Shown: positions 56,996 through 64,000 of the stretch, piece after piece | Numbering within the stretch: position 1 is the first letter of the stretch | Layout of the letters: every line of letters starts with the position of its first letter | Assembly (NCBI RefSeq): GCF_025466085.1 | Contig: NZ_JANLOD010000019.1 | Location: 1-64,000 of the forward strand | Length of the DNA: 64,000 bases | Direction of reading: 5' to 3' | DNA from: Pseudomonas sp. 14P_8.1_Bac3 | GTDB taxonomy: Bacteria; Pseudomonadota; Gammaproteobacteria; Pseudomonadales; Pseudomonadaceae | Notes under the pieces: model-generated | Databases searched by the model: none | Told to the model about the DNA's origin: nothing | Seen by the model: only the letters and a program-made list of their open reading frames with translations | Position numbers and translations under genes: made by a program

Positions 56996-58206
56996 AACCC
57001 CATTTGCTGCGGTTGCGGCCGGTCGCGCAATTGCTGGTACAGCAGATGACTGGTGACCTCGGCCTGCTGCGGGTGGTAGTCGCTGGTGATGAAAAACGGT
57101 TTCGCCTTGGCCAGCACACAGCGCATGCGGGCCAGGTCTTCGTAGCGGATGCGTCGTTGACGGCGTAACTCGACCAGCCGCTCGGTGGTGCGCAGGCCGA
57201 TGCCGGGAATGCGAGCGATCAACGATGCCTCGGCGCGATTGAGGTCCAGTGGGAACACCTCGCGATTTTCCAGCGCCCAGGCCAGTTTCGGGTCGATGTC
57301 CAGCGCCAGGTGCCCCGGCCCCTTGAACAGTTCACCGGCAGTAAAACCGTAACTGCGCAACAGGAAGTCCGCCTGATACAAGCGGTGCTCGCGCATCAGC
57401 GGTGGCGCGGCCAGCGGCACGCTCTTCGGGCTGTTGGGGATCGGACTGAACGCCGAGTAGTAGACCCGACGCAAACGGTAGTTGCCGTACAGCGCCTGGG
57501 CGCTATGGAGAATGGTGCTGTCGTCGGTTTCATCGGCGCCGACAATCATCTGCGTGCTTTGACCGGCCGGCGCGAACTTTGGCGCGCGGGGTTCGTTGAG
57601 GACGGTTTGCTCGCCGGTGTAAATGGTCTGCATCGCCTGTTCAATCGAGCCGAGCTGTTTTTCCGGGGCCAGTGTCTGGAGGCTCGCATTGGTCGGCAAT
57701 TCGATATTGACGCTCAGGCGATCGGCGTAGCGACCCGCTTCCTCGATCAACGCCGGGTCCGCTTCGGGAATCGTCTTTAGATGAATATATCCTCTGAATT
57801 CATGGACTTCGCGCAACAACCTGGCAACCTGGATCAACTGCTCCATGGTGTAGTCCGCCGAGCGAATGATCCCGGAACTGAGAAACAACCCGCTGACGCA
57901 GTTGCGCCGGTAAAAATCCAGCGTCAGCGTCACCACTTCCTCCGGCGTGAACCGCGCCCTCGGCACGTCGCTGGAGCGCCGGTTTACGCAATATTGGCAG
58001 TCGTAGAGGCAGAAGTTGGTCAGCAGGACCTTCAGCAGCGACACACAGCGCCCGTCGGGCGTGTAGCTGTGGCAGATACCCATGCCATCGGTAGCGCCCA
58101 ATCCGCTCTTGCCTTCAGAGCTGCGCTTCGGCGCGCCACTGCTGGCGCAGGACGCGTCGTACTTGGCGGCGTCGGCGAGAATGCTGAGCTTGTCGATGAG
58201 TTCCAT
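56986..58206 (-). CDS. Radical SAM protein, putative DNA modification/repair
   Basis: A 406-residue radical SAM protein. The cluster motif CLYDCQYC (C-x3-C-x2-C) lies at about 66-73, and a helix-hairpin-helix DNA-binding motif (RIPGIGLRTTERLVELRRQ) near the C-terminus. Early Cys residues (DASCASSG, GICHSYTPDGRC) are conserved in the family. The ATG at 58206 fits the family start (MELIDKLSILADAAKYD). A LexA box covers the promoter 14-33 nt upstream. With the DUF4130 partner it probably recognises or repairs a DNA lesion; the reaction is undescribed as far as I know. Confidence 0.87.
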   Translation of the reverse strand: MELIDKLSILADAAKYDASCASSGAPKRSSEGKSGLGATDGMGICHSYTPDGRCVSLLKVLLTNFCLYDCQYCVNRRSSDVPRARFTPEEVVTLTLDFYRRNCVSGLFLSSGIIRSADYTMEQLIQVARLLREVHEFRGYIHLKTIPEADPALIEEAGRYADRLSVNIELPTNASLQTLAPEKQLGSIEQAMQTIYTGEQTVLNEPRAPKFAPAGQSTQMIVGADETDDSTILHSAQALYGNYRLRRVYYSAFSPIPNSPKSVPLAAPPLMREHRLYQADFLLRSYGFTAGELFKGPGHLALDIDPKLAWALENREVFPLDLNRAEASLIARIPGIGLRTTERLVELRRQRRIRYEDLARMRCVLAKAKPFFITSDYHPQQAEVTSHLLYQQLRDRPQPQQMGLWG

Positions 58207-58219
58207 GGGGCGCGCCTTA

Positions 58220-58239
58220 TACTGTGTAGATATACAGTA
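58220..58239. promoter_or_regulatory. LexA (SOS) box before the radical SAM gene
   Basis: The site is TACTGT-N8-ACAGTA with CTGT at 58222-58225 and ACAG at 58234-58237, the exact CTGT-N8-ACAG consensus. It also holds TATACT/TATACA promoter-like bases. It ends 14 nt before the ATG on the minus strand, so LexA would block RNA polymerase. Confidence 0.85.
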
Positions 58240-58306
58240 TAGCGTCGACACGCCCGGTTCAAGTCGTCAGTTGACCCTTGGTCGGGTCACGCCCACAGGA
58301 ATCCGA

Positions 58307-58645
58307 TCAATCATCCCGCGTCAGCACTTCCAGCAACTCAATCTCGAACGTCAGGTCTGAATTTGGCGGGATCGCACCCACGGTGCGCTCGCCGTAGGCC
58401 AGGTGCGCCGGGACCCGCAGCTTGCGCTTGCCGCCAACCTGCATTCCCATGATTCCCTGATCCCAACCCTTGATGACCCTTCCCGTACCGATCACACACT
58501 GAAAAGGTTTGCCCCGGCTGTAGGAAGAATCGAATTCCGTGCCGTCTTCCAGCCAGCCGCGGTACTGGGTGGTGATCAGTGCGCCTTTGACGGCGGCTTT
58601 GCCTTCGCCCTGTTCGATATCGATGATTTGCAGTTCGTCGTTCAT
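58307..58645 (-). CDS. FKBP-type peptidyl-prolyl cis-trans isomerase
   Basis: A 112-residue single-domain FKBP. Core residues are there: YRGWLEDGTEFDSSY, VIKGWDQGIMGMQVGGKRKL, YGERTVGAIPPNSDLTFEIEL. It has no signal peptide, so it is cytosolic. It speeds proline isomerisation in folding proteins. It is 55 nt upstream of the radical SAM gene on the same strand side but has its own start region. Confidence 0.92.
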   Translation of the reverse strand: MNDELQIIDIEQGEGKAAVKGALITTQYRGWLEDGTEFDSSYSRGKPFQCVIGTGRVIKGWDQGIMGMQVGGKRKLRVPAHLAYGERTVGAIPPNSDLTFEIELLEVLTRDD

Positions 58646-58732
58646 GCGGCTACTCGCTCACTGTTTGGCCCGTCCGGGACGCGGGCGCAGGTTTTTCGCA
58701 GAATTCGCCGTCGAAGGCAAATCCACCGCGCA

Positions 58733-58824
58733 TCCTGCGCGCCACCGGCATCGACGCCCGCATCGGCGTCGCCGTGTTCCCGGACCATGTATCGAGCATG
58801 CAGCGGTTGATGCTGTCGACCTAA
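58733..58824 (+). pseudogene. Possible decayed fragment of a GGDEF domain end
   Basis: The plus frame ends in ATGIDARIGVAVFPDHVSSM and a stop after LMLST. The IGVAVFPDH stretch resembles the conserved SIGVAxYPxxG segment at the end of diguanylate cyclase domains. No upstream GGDEF motif or start exists in the frame. It is too short to be functional; chance similarity is possible. Confidence 0.35.
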
Positions 58825-59126
58825 CGCTCCACCGGCGTGATATCCAGAATCGTCCCGTTGGTGATCATCACCATCATGTACTTGCCATTGACCTGCACCC
58901 ATTGCGCCTGTTCTTTCGGGGCTTTCAGGCCTTTGGCCTTCCAGTTGCCGATGGCCTTCTCAGGGCGTTGGTAAATATCCGGGGCGCGGTCGCCGACCAC
59001 CAGTTCGCGAGTATTGGTGGCGCTGGGCTGGACGGTTTTTTGTGGTTCCGCGGCTTGAACGATCGGGCTGATCGCGGCAAGGCCTGCGACAAGGGCGAGG
59101 CTGGCGATAAGGGTTTTGCTGTTCAT
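58821..59126 (-). CDS. RcnB-like periplasmic protein
   Basis: A 101-residue secreted protein with a signal peptide cleaved near IVQAAEP. The C-terminal half (YQRPEKAIGNWKAKGLKAP, WVQVNGKYMMVMITNGTI) matches the short RcnB family, in which Escherichia coli RcnB affects nickel and cobalt balance. GGAGG precedes the ATG. Metal-binding His or Cys residues are absent, so a metal role here is uncertain. Confidence 0.75.
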   Translation of the reverse strand: MNSKTLIASLALVAGLAAISPIVQAAEPQKTVQPSATNTRELVVGDRAPDIYQRPEKAIGNWKAKGLKAPKEQAQWVQVNGKYMMVMITNGTILDITPVER

Positions 59127-59333
59127 CGGTGAACCTCCAGTGATGTCTTAGTCCTGAACTCCGACTGCGGTGCCGGAAAATCATTCCTTCGACTTGCATT
59201 GATCCATCCCGCACATCAATGCATGCCAACAATGCACTTATCATATCGATCGACCTGCTCCACCATTCGCCCCAATAAGAACCGTGCGCCGCGCCGACGC
59301 AGCGCACGTCATAAAAGCGGTGGAGTCCAGGTC

Positions 59334-60626
59334 ATGACAGCAGCAATCCCTTCCGGGCGCTCTCGCGCCAGTGCCATTTTCCGGGTGACCTCGGGAAATT
59401 TTCTCGAACAGTTCGACTTTTTCCTTTTCGGCTTCTACGCCACCCAGATTGCCGCCGCGTTTTTCCCGGCCAGCAGTGAATTTGCGTCCCTGATGATGAC
59501 CTTCGCCGTGTTTGGCGCCGGGTTCCTGATGCGTCCATTGGGCGCGGTGGTGCTCGGCGCCTACATTGACGATGTCGGCCGGCGCAAAGGCTTGATCGTC
59601 ACGCTGTCGATCATGGCGTGCGGCACAATCCTGATTGTCTTGGTGCCGGGATACGAAACCATCGGGCTGTTCGCCCCCGCGCTCGTCCTGGTCGGGCGTT
59701 TGCTCCAAGGCTTCTCGGCCGGTGCGGAAATGGGCGGCGTTTCGGTGTACCTCTCGGAGATCGCCACCCCCGGCAACAAAGGCTTTTTCACCAGTTGGCA
59801 GTCCGCCAGCCAGCAAGTCGCGATCATCGTCGCGGCGGCGCTCGGCTATGGACTGAACCAGTGGATGGCGCCGGCGACGATTGCCGACTGGGGCTGGCGA
59901 ATTCCGTTTTTCGTCGGTTGCCTGATTGTGCCGTTCATTTTTTTCCTGCGCCGCAACCTGGAAGAATCCGAAGAGTTTGCAGCGCGCAAACATCGGCCAA
60001 GCATGGGCGAGGTGTTTCGCACGCTGGGACAGAACTGGGTCATCGTGTTTGCCGGAATGATGATGGTTGCCCTCACCACCACCGCGTTCTACCTGATCAC
60101 GGTGTACGCCCCGACCTTCGGCAAAACCGTGCTGCACCTGAGCACTTCCGACGCGTTGTTGGTGACGTTGCTGGTCGGCGTGTCGAACTTTTTCTGGCTG
60201 CCCATTGGCGGCGCCCTCTCCGACCGCATCGGCCGGCGCCCGGTGTTGATCGCCATGGCGTTGCTGACCCTCGCCACCGCGTACCCGGCGCTCACTTATC
60301 TGGTGAACGCGCCGAGCTTCCTCAACATGCTGCTGGTCTTGCTGTGGTTGTCGTTCATTTACGGTTTGTACAACGGCGCGATGATTGCGGCGCTCACCGA
60401 AATCATGCCGGTGGAGGTTCGAGTGGCCGGTTTCTCCCTGGCCTACAGCCTGGCCACCGCGGTGTTTGGCGGCTTCACACCGGCGATGTCGACCTTCCTG
60501 ATTCAGTACACCGGCGACAAGGCGGCGCCCGGTTACTGGATGAGTTTCGCGGCACTCTGCGCCCTGGGCGCGACGCTGTATCTCTATCGCCGCTCCTCCG
60601 GGCGCCTGCAACCGGCGATGTCCTGA
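59334..60626 (+). CDS. MFS transporter of the citrate/tricarballylate:H+ symporter group
   Basis: A 430-residue transporter with 12 hydrophobic helices. It has the MFS motif DDVGRRKGL between helices 2 and 3 and its repeat [10 protein letters not shown]. The N-terminal [21 protein letters not shown] is typical of the CitA/TcuC/KgtP subgroup, which moves di- and tricarboxylates. The ATG at 59334 has GTGGAG upstream. A periplasmic binding protein gene follows after 18-24 nt, and a LysR gene converges on it. Confidence 0.87.
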   Translation: MTAAIPSGRSRASAIFRVTSGNFLEQFDFFLFGFYATQIAAAFFPASSEFASLMMTFAVFGAGFLMRPLGAVVLGAYIDDVGRRKGLIVTLSIMACGTILIVLVPGYETIGLFAPALVLVGRLLQGFSAGAEMGGVSVYLSEIATPGNKGFFTSWQSASQQVAIIVAAALGYGLNQWMAPATIADWGWRIPFFVGCLIVPFIFFLRRNLEESEEFAARKHRPSMGEVFRTLGQNWVIVFAGMMMVALTTTAFYLITVYAPTFGKTVLHLSTSDALLVTLLVGVSNFFWLPIGGALSDRIGRRPVLIAMALLTLATAYPALTYLVNAPSFLNMLLVLLWLSFIYGLYNGAMIAALTEIMPVEVRVAGFSLAYSLATAVFGGFTPAMSTFLIQYTGDKAAPGYWMSFAALCALGATLYLYRRSSGRLQPAMS

Positions 60627-60650
60627 CCCCTCTTTTTCGAGAATATGATC

Positions 60651-61442
60651 ATGAAAAAACTGTTGAATGTGGCTGCCCTGACCTTGTTGACCAGCCTGGG
60701 GTTGACCAGCCTGGGGCTGAGCGCCCTTGCGCAGGCTGAGGAGCTCCACGTGATGACGTCCGGTGGTTTCACCGCCGCCTACAAAATCCTCGGTCCGAAA
60801 TTCGCCGCGTCCACCGGCAATACGCTGGACACCGCCCTCGGGCCGTCGATGGGCAAGGCACCGGAAGCGATCCCCAATCGCCTGGCCCGCGGTGAAAAGG
60901 CCGACGTCGTGATCATGGTCGGTTATGCCCTGGATGAATTGATCAAGCAAGGCAAGGTCGACCCGGCCTCACGGGTCGAACTGGCCGACTCGCGGATCGG
61001 CCTGGTGGTCCGTGAAGGCGCGCCGAAACCGGACATCAGCAGCATCGACGGCCTGAAAAAGACCTTGCTGGAGGCCCGATCGGTGGCGTACTCCGACAGC
61101 GCCAGCGGTGTGTACATCGAAGATCAGCTGTTCAAGCGCCTCGGCATCGAAGACCAGCTCAAGGCCAAATCGAAGATGATCCCGAAAATCCCGGTGGGCT
61201 CGGTGGTTGCCACCGGCGATTATCAGCTGGGCTTCCAGCAGGTGAGCGAGCTGCTGCCAGTGCCAGGCGTGAGTTTTGTGGCGAAAATCCCGGAGTCAGT
61301 GCAATCGGTGACACGTTTCGCTGCCGGGATTCCCGTTGGAGCGCAACACCCGGCAGAAGCCAAGGCGCTGCTGGACTACCTCGCGTCGTCGGCCGCTCAA
61401 CCGGACGTGAACGCCACCGGGCTGGACTCGGTCAGCCGCTGA
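60651..61442 (+). CDS. Periplasmic substrate-binding protein (ModA-like, family 11)
   Basis: A 263-residue secreted protein. It follows the MFS gene closely and has no ABC partners here. The signal peptide (MKKLLNVAALTLL... AQAEE) contains a small duplication (LTSLG-LTSLG), from a 15-nt direct repeat. The mature part, ELHVMTSGGFTAAYKILGP and IPNRLARGEKADVVIM, is like molybdate-type binding proteins but such proteins often bind organic acids. An ATG two codons upstream (60645) is possible. It overlaps the LysR gene tail to tail by 11 nt. Confidence 0.82.
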   Translation: MKKLLNVAALTLLTSLGLTSLGLSALAQAEELHVMTSGGFTAAYKILGPKFAASTGNTLDTALGPSMGKAPEAIPNRLARGEKADVVIMVGYALDELIKQGKVDPASRVELADSRIGLVVREGAPKPDISSIDGLKKTLLEARSVAYSDSASGVYIEDQLFKRLGIEDQLKAKSKMIPKIPVGSVVATGDYQLGFQQVSELLPVPGVSFVAKIPESVQSVTRFAAGIPVGAQHPAEAKALLDYLASSAAQPDVNATGLDSVSR

Positions 61443-62337
61443 CCTGAACCTTCATTTCCACGACCAACCGCTCCAGCTCCAACGCCGCCGGGGTCAATGT
61501 GCGACCCCGGCGCTTGATCAGGCCGACACTGCGCATGACCTGCGGATCGGTCAGCGTCACCCGCGTCAGGATCGGGTGATCCGCCGCCGGCATGGCCATC
61601 AGCGGCACGGCGGCCACGCCCAGTCCTGCCTCGACCAAACCGATCATCGTGGTGACGTGGCGGGTTTCGCAGATGCTCTGGCGCTGCGGCACAATGCCGG
61701 TCAGCGCCTGATCCAGCAGAAAGCGATTGCCGGAGGTTTTGTCCAGCGAGATGTAGTCCTGCTGATAGAACTCGTCCCAGGTCACGCTGCTGCGCCCCGC
61801 CAACGGATGATCGCGCCGACAAGCCACCACATAACCCTCCTGCACCAACGGCAAGAAGTCGACTTCGGCCTCGAGGTTGCCGAGGAAACTGAGCCCGAAA
61901 TCCGCCTCGCCATTGACCACGGCACTGAGCACTTCGTGAGCACTGGCATCCAGCACCTTGACTTTGATTCGCGGAAATTGCCGGTGGTAGTGAGCGATCA
62001 CCCGCGGCATGAAGTAGTACGCCGCGGACGGTACGCAAGCGACCGTGACATGACCGAGGCGGGTCGAGGCGACTTCGCTGATGCCCAGCAACGCGACGTC
62101 CAGATCGTCGAGCAGGCGCTCGACGCTGGGGATGAAACCGCGTCCGGCCTGGGTCAGCGTAACCTTGCGCGTGGTGCGATCGAACAGTCGAACACCGAGG
62201 GCATCTTCGAGCTTCTCGATACGCCGGCTCAGCGCTGGCTGGGAGATGCGCACGGTGTCGGCGGCCTTGCGAAAACTGCCCTGCTCGACCACGGCGCGGA
62301 AGGCTTGCAGGTCACTGAGGTCGAAGTTGATGGCCAT
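61432..62337 (-). CDS. LysR family transcriptional regulator
   Basis: A 301-residue LysR protein. The winged helix-turn-helix is at the N-terminus (FDLSDLQAFRAVVEQGSFRKAA, SQPALSRRIEKLEDALG). The effector domain then follows (LPLVQEGYVVACRRDHPLAG). Its most likely effector is a carboxylate, by context. It could control the MFS-binding protein pair from its 3' side or the Kef gene that is divergent from it. Confidence 0.87.
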   Translation of the reverse strand: MAINFDLSDLQAFRAVVEQGSFRKAADTVRISQPALSRRIEKLEDALGVRLFDRTTRKVTLTQAGRGFIPSVERLLDDLDVALLGISEVASTRLGHVTVACVPSAAYYFMPRVIAHYHRQFPRIKVKVLDASAHEVLSAVVNGEADFGLSFLGNLEAEVDFLPLVQEGYVVACRRDHPLAGRSSVTWDEFYQQDYISLDKTSGNRFLLDQALTGIVPQRQSICETRHVTTMIGLVEAGLGVAAVPLMAMPAADHPILTRVTLTDPQVMRSVGLIKRRGRTLTPAALELERLVVEMKVQVSG

Positions 62338-62504
62338 GAAACGCGCTCGCGGGACGGACAGACTGATCAGTTTATCCTATGGATGCCTCCAATTAATGCA
62401 AAATGTAACTACATTATCGCCGAGCGATTATGTTCAGGCTGACGCCTGCTGCCTCACCCTTTATCCTTGTGCCCCCCCGCCGTACCGAGTCCTGGAGTTT
62501 CGCC

Positions 62505-64000
62505 ATGCCCCATGAAGGCAATCTGTTGCAAGCCGCTGTCGTGTTTCTGTTCGCGGCGGTGCTCACCGTTCCCTTGGCCAAGCGCCTGCAACTGGGGGCG
62601 GTGCTGGGCTATCTGTTTGCCGGGGTGCTGATCGGGCCGTCGGTGCTGGGCCTGATCGGCAACCCGCAAAGCGTCAGTCATATTTCCGAGCTTGGCGTGG
62701 TGTTGCTGTTGTTCATCATTGGTCTGGAACTGTCGCCACGGCGTTTGTGGGTCATGCGCAAAGCGGTATTTGGCGTGGGTCTGGCCCAGGTGGTGCTGAC
62801 CGGCTCGGTGATTGGCGTGGTGGCGTGGTTCCTGTTTGGCCAGCCATTGAACAGCGCAATCGTGCTGGGCCTGGGCCTGGCGTTGTCGTCCACGGCGTTT
62901 GGCCTGCAAAGCCTGGCCGAGCGCAAGGAGCTGACCAGTCCTCACGGGCGACTGGCGTTTGCGATCCTGTTGTTCCAGGACATCGCCGCGATCCCGCTGA
63001 TCGCCATGGTGCCGCTGCTGGCGGGCGGTGATCACACCACCAGCGCGGCCGAGGACTTGAACCACGGCTTGCGGGTGTTGGGCAGCATCGCCGTGGTGGT
63101 GATCGGCGGACGGTATCTGTTGCGGCCGGTGTTTCGCGTCGTCGCAAAAACCGGTTTGCCGGAGGTGTCCACCGCCACCGCGTTGCTGGTAGTGATCGGC
63201 ACGGCATGGCTGATGGACCTGGTCGGCGTGTCCATGGCATTGGGCGCGTTCCTCGCCGGTTTGCTGCTGGCGGACTCCGAGTACCGTCACGAACTCGAGG
63301 CGCAGATCGAACCGTTCAAGGGTTTGCTGCTCGGGCTGTTTTTCATCAGCGTCGGCATGGGCGCCAATTTGGGTCTGCTGCTCAGCGCGCCGATCACGGT
63401 ATTGGGGCTGACCCTGTTGCTGATCGCGATCAAACTGCCGCTGCTGTTTGTGGTGGGTCGACTGGCTGGCGGGCTGGGCAAGGTCAGTGCGATCCGGCTC
63501 GGTATCGTGTTGGCCGCGGGCGGTGAATTTGCCTTCGTGGTGTTCAAGATCGGCCGCGATCAGGGCCTGTTCGAGCCGCGCCTGTACGACTTGCTGGTGC
63601 TGACGATCACCCTGTCCATGGCGGTGACGCCGCTGTTGCTGCTGCTCTGCGCGCGACTGGTCAGCCCGAAAGTGCAACCGGTGGTGGTGCCGGAAAAATT
63701 CCGCGAGATCGACACCGACGAACCCCGCGTGGTGATCGCTGGCATGGGCCGGATGGGGCAGATCGTTGCCCGTATCCTGCGCGCGCAGAACATCAAGTTC
63801 GTGGCCCTCGACACGTCGGTGGAAACCATCGAACTGTCGCGCAGTTTCGGGGGCGTGCCGGTGTTCTACGGCGACCCGATGCGCCCGGAAATCCTCAGCG
63901 CGGCCAAGGTCGAGCAGGCGGAATACTTCATCATCGCCACCGACGACCCGGACACCAACATCAAGACCGCCGAAGTGGTGCACCGGCTGTACCCGCACAT
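62505..64000 (+). CDS. Kef-type monovalent cation:proton antiporter, 3' end outside the window
   Basis: At least 498 codons, with the frame open at the window end. The first 385 residues form about 12 helices of the CPA2 exchanger fold (LGYLFAGVLIGPSVLG, LGLALSSTAFGLQSL, FQDIAAIPLIAMV, AAGGEFAFVVF). A TrkA-N (RCK) domain begins near 405 with VVIAGMGRMGQIVARIL, and an Asp at DTSVETIELSR binds NAD. This is the KefB/KefC layout: a glutathione-gated K+ efflux system. GGAG lies 8 nt before the ATG. Which of the two subtypes cannot be told. Confidence 0.9.
   Translation, partial: MPHEGNLLQAAVVFLFAAVLTVPLAKRLQLGAVLGYLFAGVLIGPSVLGLIGNPQSVSHISELGVVLLLFIIGLELSPRRLWVMRKAVFGVGLAQVVLTGSVIGVVAWFLFGQPLNSAIVLGLGLALSSTAFGLQSLAERKELTSPHGRLAFAILLFQDIAAIPLIAMVPLLAGGDHTTSAAEDLNHGLRVLGSIAVVVIGGRYLLRPVFRVVAKTGLPEVSTATALLVVIGTAWLMDLVGVSMALGAFLAGLLLADSEYRHELEAQIEPFKGLLLGLFFISVGMGANLGLLLSAPITVLGLTLLLIAIKLPLLFVVGRLAGGLGKVSAIRLGIVLAAGGEFAFVVFKIGRDQGLFEPRLYDLLVLTITLSMAVTPLLLLLCARLVSPKVQPVVVPEKFREIDTDEPRVVIAGMGRMGQIVARILRAQNIKFVALDTSVETIELSRSFGGVPVFYGDPMRPEILSAAKVEQAEYFIIATDDPDTNIKTAEVVHRLYPH

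Noticed and set aside
59241..60950. 569-codon minus-strand open frame opposite the MFS gene
   Set aside because: It spans the MFS gene, the gap and the next gene, is dominated by Arg, Gly, Gln and His, and has no ribosome-binding site.
62454..63998. 514-codon minus-strand open frame opposite the Kef-type gene
   Set aside because: The plus strand encodes a clear antiporter with an RCK domain. The minus frame is His/Gln-rich antisense.

Overview
The window reads as chromosomal DNA of a Pseudomonas of the fluorescens/putida lineage. The evidence is high GC content, dozens of 'GCGAG-CNNG-CTCGC' REP palindromes, and gene sets typical of that genus: pyrimidine degradation (hydA/preT/preA), the PQQ-dependent alcohol-oxidation (ped/exa) cluster, bkdA1A2-bkdB-lpdV with divergent bkdR, OprD porin and uronate dehydrogenase. 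Bases 1-99 are an almost pure poly-C run that ends in half of a REP. This is best read as a sequencing or assembly artefact at a contig end.

Layout. (1) 0.1-2.4 kb: a proline-rich lipoprotein, a DUF1652 protein and a PAS-PAS-PAS-LuxR regulator. (2) 2.6-12.2 kb: reductive pyrimidine/hydantoin catabolism. A ureidopropionase-type amidohydrolase and an NCS1 transporter are divergent from hydA-preT-preA across a 550-bp intergenic region with several palindromes. An orphan Rhs C-terminal fragment and a RutR-like TetR regulator follow. (3) 12.3-13.5 kb: copC-copD. (4) 13.6-17.9 kb: OprD porin, then uronate dehydrogenase, SMP-30 lactonase and aldose-1-epimerase. The porin and dehydrogenase genes have matching promoters with the same operator-like palindrome.

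(5) 17.9-45.8 kb: one long periplasmic alcohol-oxidation island. It holds an ErcS-like hybrid kinase and ErcA; pqqABCDE; aldehyde dehydrogenase ExaC/PedI; the lanthanide-type quinoprotein PedH (Asp323-x-Asp325); a SoxYZ-like carrier, a metallohydrolase and a binding protein; cytochrome c550 PedF; and the calcium-type quinoprotein PedE (Asp357-x-Ser359). Then come a pentapeptide-repeat protein, the PedS2/PedR2 two-component pair, an unannotated 40-residue small gene, a PQQ-associated ABC system with a beta-propeller protein, a rhodanese-like protein, a second LuxR response regulator, and a FIST protein plus PAS hybrid kinase. Alcohols are oxidised to aldehydes by PedE or PedH with electrons passing to PedF. 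ExaC oxidises the aldehydes, and the two-component systems choose between the enzymes. A 12-bp dyad of the form STAC-N4-GTAS, sometimes degenerate, recurs upstream of at least six transcription units here.

(6) 46.0-49.2 kb: a general porin, a TauE-type exporter and a persulfide-dioxygenase-like metallo-beta-lactamase protein. (7) 49.2-56.1 kb: bkdR, bkdA1, bkdA2, bkdB, lpdV and ilvE for branched-chain amino acid breakdown. (8) 56.2-58.2 kb: a DUF4130 protein and a radical SAM protein, thought to act in DNA repair, preceded by a consensus LexA box. (9) 58.3-64.0 kb: FKBP isomerase, RcnB-like protein, a MFS carboxylate transporter with a periplasmic binding protein, a LysR regulator and a Kef-type antiporter cut by the window end.

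No tRNA, rRNA, CRISPR array or complete insertion sequence was seen. The least described parts are the quinoprotein-associated carrier/hydrolase set, the ABC system that mixes import-type and export-type parts, the 40-residue small gene, the LexA-controlled radical SAM pair and a REP pair with an 18-nt loop insertion in both arms.
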